A program made the position numbers and the translations under genes. A stretch of DNA of 64,000 bases from Capitulum mitella (lineage: Eukaryota; Arthropoda; Thecostraca; Pollicipedomorpha; Pollicipedidae). The notes under the pieces are model-generated. The model did not search any database and was not told where the DNA came from. It worked only from the letters and a program-made list of their open reading frames with translations. The stretch is from the NCBI GenBank assembly GCA_030062745.1, contig CP099844.1, forward strand, positions 8,145,551 to 8,209,550, written 5' to 3'. Positions 1 through 12,000 of the stretch are shown one piece after another (positions within the stretch are counted from its first letter, which is position 1; every line of letters starts with the position of its first letter).

Positions 1-93
1 CTGAATGACCAAAATGCAGCGAAGTACAACAAACATGTGCTTCCATGCAAAGTCCAACTTTTGGATGGGACAGACATTTCAGTGGAGCTGCCT
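1..93 (+). CDS. EPB41L5 (yurt): Yurt-like exon 1 in window (FERM F1 start, partial)
   Basis: It encodes 31 residues including [20 protein letters not shown], the first strand of the FERM F1 (ubiquitin-like) lobe. The donor is GTAAGT at 94 and the phase is 0. The exon runs off the left edge, so the start codon and the short N-terminal segment are not visible. Unlike most later exons it lies in AT-rich DNA. Confidence 0.85.
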
Positions 94-3000
94 GTAAGTA
101 TCCGTCATTGGTGGCTGTACTGCCATTGTAAGTGGATGCTTCAGGTGGAATTTGAATTAAGCTCTCCATGGATATGTTTCGTAGTATCCTGCTCCATTCT
201 TGCTCCTAGTTAAAAGTATGTTCCTGAAAGTTGTAGAGCTGTGGTTGTTTCCAAGAGACTGCTTGTAATTACAGTAGGAAATAATTTGGCATGGTATGGC
301 AGACTAGGATGTTGGTTAAACATGCTGGTGGCCTTAGTTATTATTTTTTGCTGTCACTGAATTGTGTGCATCAAGCAGAGATGGGAGATGATGAAAGTGG
401 TGTCTTAAGAAATGAGTGAAGGCAAAAGAAGCAATGAACATGGTTGCCATCATGCACTTCATTTCTAAGATTTGTTAGCTTGATCTGTAAAGTAACTGGT
501 GTGTTGCAAATACTCAGTGTTGTGCATTACTCGGGATTAGTTGCTAGAATGATACATGATGTTAGATCTTCTCACATGCTTTCTCTTTTGTCATATTAGT
601 TTCTTACAGTTAATGATAGGTTTGATATGGCATTGCTAATGTAACATCATCACACCAGTTACAGTGCTGCACCACTGACAGATATGATGAATCAGAGGAG
701 AATTTTTGCACCTTGATATGTTTTGTACCTTGGCATTATTAATATCAAGCATTATGTAGCCTGCAATGGTACCTTATGACTGAGGATTTGTGCTCATTAT
801 ATTCTCAGTTCTTAGTCAACATTTCTGTTTTTGTGCATCTGTCAAAATGAGCAAAATTGTTGCAAATCATCCAGATTTAAGATCATTGTGGCCTTACTTT
901 GTTGTTGTCTCTGCATCTGCTTATCACTCTTATTCTTTTACACCTAGAAAATTGTTCATGTCAGTCAAGCCAGAAAATACTGGAAAAACATCTGCATTTC
1001 AGTTGTGTTGAGTGTATTCCAGAATCATGTAATAAGCCTCTAATTCATATTTCAACTAGAAAACAGTGGGTAAAATGTCAAAATTTCAGCTCTGGGCATT
1101 GGTCTGGGTCCAGGGATGATGAAAGTACCACTTGCAGTGTTCAAAGCTGGAGTGTAGGTTCTGCTGCTGTGGATCAGTGCCAGACTGGTAGTTGCCAGCC
1201 ATCTATGGTTTGTTCTGGCATTGTCCAGGAATTTGCAGTTGGCCTGCACACAGGATGGAAACCCCCTCCCGTACACCCCTCCCGACCATTTGCCTTCTCT
1301 TCATGGCAGAAAAAAGAGCTGGGCGCCGCGCTCTGCGACCAGGTGTTCTACTCGCTAGACCTCATCGAAAAGGACTACTTCGGCCTGCAGTACACGGACC
1401 ACAACCACGTGCAGGTGCGTGGCCGGCCTCTGGTCCGGCGGAAACGGTCACTTCCGGCCGGCCGACGGTGCAAACGCGTGTGTCGCGTGCCGACGGGTCA
1501 GCGGTGTGACACGCCAGTCGGACCGTGACTGCAGTGGGGGGGGGGGGCGCCCCGGGACGAGGCGTGTTGCCCCAGATGACACCGGCGCACACACGTAACC
1601 AAATGACTCTGGTTACGTTGTGACGGCTGAATGGATAAGGTGGTGGAGAGTTGGGTAGGGCTGGATCGAACGAAGAAGGAACGTGGAGATTTGAAGCTGC
1701 GAAGAGGAAGGTAGTGATATTCATGATGATGAGTCACTTGCGGTGTGTGATGTTGGGAAACGCTGGAAACAGACGAAGGGGCCGAAATAGTTACACGATG
1801 CGCACTAGTTTGACGTCCCCTGGGTTATGGAGACGCTTGGTGTGTAGTGTGTTGACTGGAATGGCCATTTTGTGTTTGTTCCTTTCCTTGTCTAGGTTTT
1901 TCGGCTCTGCTTCAGTATTCCGCTCCGTTCGACGAGTCCGCTGAGAGAAGAGCCATTGCAGACAAGAACAGAAAGTCATACATACTGACCATCGTTGAAA
2001 CTTTGCATTGCAGCGTCTGGATTGATCAAACCCTGGAGTGTTATTATAGTCTGTGTGCGGTCCTGTGCTTGCACACTCTGTAAAATGCCACAGATGGAAT
2101 TTGATGTCCCTCTCCAACTTTACTACCAGTTATTGATGCCTCTGGGAAGTATATCTTCCCACTCACTCGCTTGGGTGCGCACCTACCGCGGTCTAAGATA
2201 AGTTTCCCATGCCTGTCAGTAAACATTCGTTCAGGTTGTTAGGCTCGAGGTATATTAGCTAATTAATTTCTTTGGTGGCACGGCAATGGCCGGGTTGGAC
2301 TGGTTTATTTCTTAGTCTCTTGGTTTAGCCAGTATCATTGTTTGGCGCCTGATAACGCTTCAGATATCCGCGTTCCCGTGTGAAACTGATAATTTAGGTT
2401 TTTGCTCCCGTGGCCAATCATTTTATGGAAATGATATTGAAGTCCTCATTGTAGACAAGCGAAACAAAACGGAATTTTGTCGGGACGTTTTTTGTAGAAC
2501 CGGAAACGGTGGCCTGGTACTCCCGGTGGTGTGGTGTGCAGAGGTGTGGGGTCAGCTGCTCGTTGCCATGACTCGTGAGCCGAAGTGTTGTCAAAACATG
2601 CCGTTCGTGCTCCACGCGTTAGACTAATTTACTTTTTAGCGAAACGTGTGCACGCTGCGCCTGTAATTACATTGCAGTCTGAACGGAAACTTCAGCTGAA
2701 CTCGGCAGGGCATGCGCAGCCACGTGCGCCGAACCGGAAAGCATTCGCAGGTGCACGCACCGCGCACTCCTACAAGTTATTCCCGTACAGTCTCATGGCA
2801 TGCTGGGTAGGATGACAGTGCAGAGAATCTCCAGCCGAACGTCCCCATGCGCCATTTACGGGAAAAGTTTTCGTTCGGCCGTGGCCACTGCTGACGGCTT
2901 TGCATGTCTCTGCGGGTGCATTATGTTGGGAAGCCGCCGGACGACGTCAGCGGGTACCTCTCGAGACGTGAGGCCGCCCGCCGAAGGGGGACGAACTCCG

Positions 3001-6000
3001 ACTACACGGCGGAGTGGGGCGAGCTCGGCGGCGCGCCACGAATTCATGAGCGTCTCCGTGATGGGCGGCTTAAGCCGGCGCCGATCGGCCGGCCGTCGGG
3101 ACGGCTCATTGCCAGCCGCCAAGGCCGGCGGGCCGTATTGCGCGGCCGCGGCGGCCGCTCCGGCAGCTCCCGCCGGCGGCCGCTGCCGGAAGCGGCCGCC
3201 GGCGCTCGCAGCCTCGGCCGAGAGCGGCGCGCTGCGCGGTCGAGGCTGGCGGCGACCGCTTCCTCGACCGCTTCCCACGACCAGCCGGCTTTTGGTGGTG
3301 GGTGCAGTTGAGCTCGTGGTTGATTAGGGTGCGATGGGAGTAACGCGTGTGGGCCGGGCTCTGTTGTCAACGGAGGGGGTCGAGGATATGGATTATGTCT
3401 CTTTTGACGAAAACAAACTCCAGGGTACCGTTCATGATTTTCCGGACAGCATTGATACCTGAAGTGAAGCGTTAGTAGCAGCCCAAGATACATGCCCTCG
3501 TGATGCGTTTGTGGTTATTCCTGGACGCCCCATGTGGCCGTCGCCGGACCAGGTGTGCGGGTCCCCGGTGTGTGTTACGCCTCCTCCCCGTGGGTCTGTC
3601 TCTGTATCAGGTTGCCGGGTGACCGGTGTATTTGTGACGCCCCTCCCCGTGAGGCCGTCGCCGGACCAGGTGTTCGGGCCGTTTGTGGTGTGCAGTCGTA
3701 TGTGAGACGGTATGGCGTGACGTCACCAGCCGTTCTCCTTGCTCTTCTCGGTCGGCGCAGGTGTGCCGTGTGCAGGTGGACACCTGTGCCTCCGGGTCTC
3801 GCCCACGGACGGCACCCCCTCCACCCTCCCCACCCGTCCGGACCCTGTTTGTCGGAGCGAACGCCTTGCGGTGCCCTGTCTCCCTTTTTTCGCCGGCCGG
3901 TCAGAGCATTGTCCGTTCTTTGTAGGTGCGGTGTGCCGAGTCTTCCTTTCGGCGAAGGCCAGTGGTTTCGTTTTTGCTGGGGCGCGCCGCTCTTCTCTTT
4001 GCAAGTTTGACATGCGTCATGATATGCCCTAGTTTTCGTTTCAAAAGAGGTCTTAGTCTCCTTTTTACTTCTACGCGGAAGACTGGTGCAAATGGCATGT
4101 TTTGGACTTTCACGTTTGGTCTCTTCATGGCGGCTGTTCCATCATGTCATGCCCTGTCATTGTGGAGTTGCATCACGCATTTGCGATCGTAGTTCGCCGT
4201 CGGTGTGTTTCCCGATTTTGCGAAATTTTCCTTGTCTGTTCCAACAAATGTGAACCGAATTTATGGGTGTTTATCGAATTCGCAGGCTCCTTTTGCTATA
4301 ACAGCGCCGTTCTTAAACGGTGTTTGGGCATTTTTTGCGTCTTGTCAAATGTGCCCAAACTGCTTTCCTCAAGAAGACATCAACCATTGCGTTTTTTCCG
4401 TTTTTTGTACTTTGTATTGTTTTTTGAACCCGTTAACTAAGAATGTCATTTTCATTGCGTTGAAAGTAAAAGCCGTTTGTTACATATTCGTTTGTGGTGC
4501 GAATTGTTGGGGGATTTCCGACCTCATCATGACAGACAACTTTTGAGTGCTGTCTGGACGATTTCCACGTTCTTTGTCGAAGACGAGAATGTTTGTCACG
4601 AGACGTGTCGTTACGGTCGTGCGTGCTCGAAACTGACGCCGATGTTTTCCTGTTGCAGCACTGGCTGGATCCGACCAAACAGGTCCGGAAGCAAGTCAAA
4701 AGTGAGTACGCCGCTGACCCGGGACTGCCTCGTGTGTGAACCTGCTCAGGCGGTGGCCTGTGAGGCCGGGCCGTGTGTCGACTACGTCAGGCGGAACTGC
4801 TCCGGACGGAGCTGGCAGACCGTGTGCGTGGGCTGGCGTGTGCTCCCCCTCCCCCCGACCCCACTGCAGCGGACGTACCGGCAGCGAAGGCATAGGCGGC
4901 GGAGCGGGAATGAGGGGGGGGGGGCACGGAGATACCATCCTTCCTTCAGCTGGAGAAATGCAACATTAGCCATATGACGTTCCATATGCGTTGGAAAGAA
5001 ATGGCTTGCAAGGTAGTTATTGTCCCCCCCCCCCCTCCTTGCCGGGACACGTTACGCCGCTACTGGCCGAAGGTCGCGCCGTGTTTGTATTTATCGCCGG
5101 CCAACCGAGGACGGGGGGGGGGGTGTGCGGCGCCCGCCGCCAGTATGTCGTGGCTGGGGACGGCGGACAGTACGCGTTGTCCTGCCTGGTTTTTCCGTTA
5201 GGGTTTAACTGCGACCGCGGCCGACTTTTCGTCTCCTTAAACATAAGACCTCCGGTGTCGCACGGTCCTTCACTGCCCTCCGCCTGCATCCTTGCGTGTG
5301 GTCGCACGACCGGCTGGCCTAGCCAGTTGGTCGGTTCCCTCGCCCTCACCTCTCGTCATTCTGAGGCCCTCTGCCCGGCACAGAAGTCAAGGCGTCAGCC
5401 GACGTCTACCTCGCAGGCGAGCGTGCCAGTCCGTGTCCGCTGCCCTGTCCGTTCGTCCGGCTATCGGTCTTCCCGTCTGTCCCGCGTCCGTCCGCCCGCG
5501 GCCGTCCGCTCAGTTGGTCCGCCCACCCGTCCGTGCAGCGGTGCGTCCGTGGGCGCGGCCCGGACCGGCCGGCCGGCCGGCCGGCGGTGTTTTTGCCGAT
5601 GCGGCCAGCTCCGTTAGCCGCGCCGCGCTGCCAGCGCCGCCGCCGGCCGGCCCGCCGGCGGCCGACCCGGCCGCCCGGCGACCCGGGCTCCGGCCGGCCG
5701 GCGGTCCGGGCTGGCCGGCGACTTTGGCTGTCCGGCGCCCCGGGGCCGTTCGAAGGCCCGGCTGTCGGGTGACCCGGCCTGCCGTAGAAGACTCGGACCA
5801 CGTGGGAGAGGAGAGGGACGTCGGGGCGTTGGTGGCCTACCGCCGCCAGTTCGGGGTCGTTCTGGGACACCACGACAACGTTCACCAAGCTGCCTTGGTT
5901 TCGCTGACAAGACCTCGGACCGCAGGAGTCGTTTCGGCTGCGCTCGTGCTTAATGCGTGTCGATTCGCCTGCAGCGTGTTCCCACAAGCCAACAACAACG

Positions 6001-9000
6001 TAACGATGTGTTGACCTCACGCTGCCGTGAAGGTGAGCGCCGGAGTCGGCCGCGGCGGCCGCTGCAGATCATTGTCTGCGGCGCCCATTATCGGGCCGTC
6101 GCCGCCGGCCGCCGGCAAAAAGGCGACGATCGGCGCCGCGAACGGCTGTTTGCCGAAGACTGATCGCCGCGTCCGAGGCTGCGATACCCGGTCATTTGCA
6201 GACGGCGGCGGGGCGGAAGAGCCGCCGCCGCGAGCCCGGCCGCCCGAACGCGGCGGCTCTGCGCCGGCCGACGCAGAGCGGGGCGGGACCTGGGGCGGGG
6301 GCCACAGGTGCGCCGGCTCACAGCTGTCTGTCGTTTTTTTCAGTCGGGCCGCCCTACACGCTGCGCCTGCGCATCAAGTTCTACTCGTCCGAGCCCAACA
6401 ACCTGCGGGAGGAGCTGACCAGGTGAGGCGGGCGCGGCGCGGCGCAGGCGGACGCGGCAGACGTGGCGCACCGCGCGCTGCGGCCGTCCAAGGCTGCGTC
6501 GGTAGTTCGTGGAACGTTGATAACCCGCCGCGTCCCATGTGGCGCCCGGGACGAATGGCTTCCGGCTCCTTGCCTTCGTATGCGGTCGGTAAGCGTTCAC
6601 TTCCGGCTTCGTATGAGAATGGACTCGTTGTTTCGTGATGTATTACCTCTCCTCGCGTGACGCTATTTATTTGGCTTCCAAGTGCGGTGGCCGCGGTTGC
6701 GTGATGAGGCTTTTTGCCATCTGATTGGCACACTCGACTGCGTGCGCTGCGTGCCCGGCCGGCCTCAGCTGGTCGTGACCGAAGGCACGGGCCGCCTTCT
6801 GCGGGTGCCGCGCAGCTGTCCGCCGACCTGGGCGTGCACGTGCACGATGTACGCCGGCGCGTGACGCGGGTGTGCGCCGCCGCCGGGGCCGGGTGCCCGG
6901 GCGTCGGTGGTGTGGTTTGCCTCGCGCCGGCTTGGCTGTTCCCGCGGGCCCGCAGCTGTTTGGCCGCATCATTTGTAACGGCGCGACCTCTCATTTATAA
7001 CCGTCCGGAGGTAAATGATGGTGGCCAGCCTTGGCGGCGCGTTTGTGCGCTTCGATCAGAGCTCACGGGATCGAAAACCCGTGCGATGTTTTACATTTAA
7101 ACATGTTACTACAGCTGCAAGGCTAACGTCGCGTGTTTTGGGCCTTCCTCTAACTGCGATTGCGTAAAGTGATGTTGGTGCAAGTCACTCGCGGAGGAAG
7201 GACTCGGCACGTTAGAGGGCGATTCATTGTTCGGCGAACCTCGCCCCGTCAGCGCCCATTGTTACACGTCGTCGGTGACAACGCATTCAGGGCTTTCCCG
7301 TCTTTGAATTGTGCTTTTTGATCCACTCTGTGATTTAACGAGGTGATGTTAGAAGTGCGAGTAAGAAGTGCTACACTCGCGGAGACGAAATAACTTGTGT
7401 TTGGAGACGTGGGGCATATAACGAAGATTGTCTTGTTCACGCCCACACTGCACACAGTCGTCACGCCGTCCTATTTCGAAATCGTGAGCCTTCTGTTGTG
7501 GAAACGTTTCAAATCGTTGCCTAGCTGGTATTTGGCCGTGTAATGCTTCGACGCCATATGTTTTTTGTTAAGCCCTTGCGCCATGTGAAACATCACGTTG
7601 TGACTCACGTATCGAGGAAGCGGCGATGGGGTCAAAACATGATCTTTAGAGCCTTAACTGGATGTTAAATTGATTTGTGGCATGTTCTCCTCTACTGTAG
7701 GAACCATATGATCTTGAAGTCGGCGCGCCCTATAGGCCCAGTAATCAATCAGTCTGACCTTTACTCGGTACGTTATTCTTTGAAGCGTCTAGCCTCGTGT
7801 CTCGTGGCGGTGTCGTGTGCAGCGTTATCACAGATGCGAAATTTGCCGTGGTTCTCCAAAATCTCCGCATTTGTTTATTTATTCTCTTGCGTGGATGTTA
7901 TTCGACATACGTCAGTTCGCAAACGTGGTAGTCGTCACTTCACCACATGCCTGCCCTGCCACTCCAGAGCGTCACGCGACATCGCCATTGCTGCTACCAC
8001 TGATCCGACGATAGACAGCGATGTCCTTTGTTGATTGTTGTGTTGCAGAATTGGCAAAACTAACAGTTTTTCGCGGTTGACGTTTGAGACAGGGACGTTT
8101 GGGCGTGTTTCAGACCCATTCACGTGAGGACGTGTCTTGCCCTCGCGTGATGCGGTCATGTTATCCCGACCCGGCCTGGTGTTGTTGTACTGACCCACTG
8201 TCCTGTTGTGCCGATCCGGTCTGATCCTGTGGTGCCGACCCGGTGTGATCCTGCGGTCCGGACCCGGTCCAGGTCTTGATCGCCGGGTGCCCACCAGTCA
8301 TCCCGCAGCCGAGGGCGGCGGTGAGCCCGACGCCCCCGGACGCGGCGCGGGCACCGCCGCCCTTTGTGCCGCCGCCGTCAGCTCCTGCAGCCCGCCTGAA
8401 GCGGCAATTACGGCACAAAGGTGGCCGGGTCGCGGCCCGGCGCTCCTCCGCGCCGCCCTGCCGTCCTCTTTTGCCGCTGCCGCCGCCGGTCGCCGCCGTC
8501 CCGGGCGGCTCGCGCGCCGCCGCCCGCCGCGCGCGTGGGCCGCGCCGCCGCCGACCGGGGTCGAAATGTCAAGCGGCCGGCCGGCGGCGCGGCAGCGTGA
8601 CGTACGGGCCGCCGGCCGGCCGGGGTCGGGGACCGGCCGCTGCGCGTGCCGCCCGGACGCCGCCGCTGACGCGCCGCCGCCGCCGTTTCAGGTACCTGTT
8701 CTTCCTGCAGCTGAAGCAGGACCTGCTCTCCGGCCAGCTGGAGTGCCCGCAGGAGACGGCCGTCCAGCTGGCGGCTCTCTGCGTCCAGTGTGAGTGGCCC
8801 CGCCGCCGCGGCCTGGCCGCCGCGCGCCCGCCGCCGCCGCCCCGTAATGGCGCCGGCCGCCGTGCGCATTATTCATGCCCGATAATGGCGGGATTCGCGC
8901 TTTGATTACGCGGCGACAGGGCGACGGCGCGGCTCGGCCGCTCCGGCGCGTGATGGACGGGCCGGCCGGCGCCGCGCCGCCCGCCGCCCGCCGTACCTCC

Positions 9001-12000
9001 GCCGCGTGTGTTTGTGTGGTTACGAAACGACCCGCATGCATGCGATCAACAGGGCCGCGCGGGCCGCGCGCCGCCCGCTTTCGTCATGACCCGTATCGGC
9101 CGGCGGTAAGCGGAGCTGGAAGCGATTCAGCATCCCGGCCGGCGGCCGGCGGTAAAAAGCCGCCGCCGGCGCGGTTGTGTCGGCGACCGTGCGCTGGCCG
9201 GCCGGCCGCGCTGGGAGCGGCCCGCGGCGCGCGGCCGCCGCCGACCGCCGCCGGCCACGCGCCGCGGTCACGGTCGTCGGGGCGGGTCGCCGTGGGACGT
9301 GGATGTGGCCGGTGTCCGGGACTGTGGTCGGACGGTGGTGGACCAGCTCAGTTTGTTTCGGGGACAGGGGAAGTTTCGCGGTCATTGCGGTCATTGCAGT
9401 CCGCCGATCTTGTTGCGCAGATAGAGGGGAGTGGGCCTGGGAATGTTAAGTACGGAGATTGGTCACTGATGCGCATGCCCATTGAAGGATGGGGATAAGT
9501 ATCCGAACCATTTCAGTGTTTTGTGAGCTTCCTGTCGGCCATGCGTAAATCAGAGGTGGCGGGCCGGGCTGTCCCCAGCGGTCGTCTCAGTCCCCTTGTC
9601 TGTGCCTGCAGTTCTCCGCGTTATTGGCTGCAATGTCCGGATGGCTGGGCTGTGGTCTGCAGTGTCGGGCTGCAGTGTCTGCGATGTCGGGGCGCAATGT
9701 CTGCTGTGTCGGGCCGCAGTGTCTGCTGTGTCGGGCCGCAATGTCTGTCATGTCGGGGCGCAATGTCTGCTGTGTCGGGCCGCAATGTCTGTCATGTCGG
9801 GGCGCAATGTCTGCTGTGTGGGGCCGCAATGTCTGTCATGTGGGGGCGCAATGTCTGCTGTGTCGGGCCGCAGTGTCTGCTGTGTCGGGCCGCAATGTCT
9901 GTCATGTCGGGGCGAAATGTCTGCTGTGTCGGGCCGCAATGTCTGTCATGTCGGGGCGCAATGTCTGCTGTGTCGGGCCGCAATGTCTGTCATGTCGGGG
10001 CGCAATGTCTGCTGTGTCGGGCCGCAATGTCTGCAGTGTCTGTCGTGTCTGGCCGCAGTGTCTGCTGTGTCGGGCCGCAGTGTCTGCCGTGTCGGGCCGC
10101 ATTGTCCGCCGTGCTGGTCTGTATTGTCTGCCGTGCTGGGCCGTAGTGTCTGCCGTGCTGGTCCGCATTGTTCGCCGTGCTGGTCCGCTATGTCCGCCGT
10201 GCTGGGCGGCGGTGTCTGCCGTGCTGGTCTGCAGTGTGTGGCCGGCGGTGGAGTGCCGCGGGGCGCGGTCTGCACCGCCGGATGGCTGACCCTGTTACCG
10301 AGCCGGCGGAGGCCGACCGCGAAACTGTGCCGCCACGCCGGGCACGACCCGGCACCGGCACCACAGCAGCGGCGCCACAACACCGGCACAACAGTAGCGG
10401 CACATTAGCACCGGCACCACAACTGCGGCACCAAAACACCGGCACTACATCAGCGGCACCACCACTGCCACACTACAGCAGTGGCACCACTGCAGCGGCA
10501 CCATAACAGCGGCACCATAGAGGCGCCACAACAGCGGCACCTCAACTGTGGCGCTACAACACCGACACCACACTACCGGCACCATGCTAACGTCATGGCA
10601 ACAGCGACACTACACTCCTGACGCCTCACTACCGGCTCCACACCATCGGCACCACAGTAGCAGCGCCGCTTCACCGTCAGCACACTGATGACGTCACAAT
10701 TGCGTCACTACATCACCAACACCAGGCCGTTGGCACTACGACACCACATAACACCGACACCACCACAGGCACCGCACCACCGTTACCCCACAACCTGCAC
10801 GTCAACACAAGCATCACGTCATCGGAGCGAACAAACGGCAGTGTGTCACCGACGCTATAGCGCCGACACCACATCACCGCAACGTCAGCACCAGCGGCCT
10901 TGTCGCTGGGCAGACGAAACTGTAAATAATTGCCTCGTCAGTTACCTTCATAGCCAGGTCAGCGACCCATTCTGTCGGCTAATTCCGGGTAAAATGAGAC
11001 CATTGCTGTAATCAGACCGCCCATTTCTGGTTATTAAGCGGCAGTCTGCGCCGTGTCTGATAATTGAAGGCCTACTGCCGCGAACTGTCCCCATGGCCGG
11101 CATAACCGGCTATAGCCTCACAGTGACCCCGTTCAGCTGCTGGGTTTCGGAGGCTCTCAAGGTGGACCCTGCGGCTCCTGGAGCCGACGTCGCGCCCTCT
11201 GCTCAGTCCAGCGAGTCTTGTTTGCAAACCTTCTCCGTGACCGTCACGCCCTAGTTTCTGCGTGCTCCCAGACGGTGCTCCCCTCGTGATCCACACGTTT
11301 CCCCGACCCTCACCCGATTGGTCCCCCGCCCCGCCCGTCTGCGGTGGGCGTGGCCTCGGTGAGGACGCAGCGGGGGCGGTGAGTGACCGAGGGCGTTTCC
11401 GGCGCGGTCGTCGCGTCGCAGGGCGGTCTGCGTCTGCCCGACGCCGAGCTGAGCCAGCTGACCGCCCCCGCCCGCCCCGCAGCCGAGCTGGGCGACTACG
11501 ACGCCGACGAGCACTCGGCGGCCACCATCTCCGAGTTCCACTTCGTGCCGGACCAGACGGAGGAGATGGAGGACGCCGTGCTGGAGCAGTACAAGACGCT
11601 GGCGTGAGTACCGTGGGCGTTTGAAGTCCTGTCCCGTCCGGGCGGGCCGGCGCCAGTGGCCGGGACTCGCAGGGGGAGGCTGTTTGATTTCGTTCCAGGC
11701 AGCGGCGGGAGAGGCCGCTTGATGTCTGCTCGGACCGCGGCTGGAAGGGTTGTTTGGTGTCTGCTCGGACAGTCGCCGGGGAGGTTGTCCGATGTCTGCT
11801 CGGACCGCGGCTGGAAGGGTTGTTTGCTGTCTGCTCGGACCGCGGCGGGAGAGGCTGTCTGATGTCTGCTCGGACCGAGGCCGCCGCGTTCCCGTCTGAC
11901 TGGAGAGGCGTCGGAGAGGCCACTTGCCTGGCCTTCCGGCTGGCCGAGCCGACCAGAGGGACCCGAGCAGACTGCACAGACGGGCGGAACCGGCCAGCGG

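Larger units (their letters stand above)
8790..11482 (+). other. Intron 5, with two minisatellites
   Basis: The intron holds the 22-bp array (about 9,640-10,260) followed directly by the 15-bp GGCACCAC-type array (about 10,340-10,660), which fades out by about 10,890. The rest is GC-rich without recognisable features. Confidence 0.6.

Noticed and set aside
9523..10408. Several long Cys-rich open frames, both strands
   Set aside because: They follow the 22-bp minisatellite, which has no stop in any frame; they lie within an intron and have no domain.
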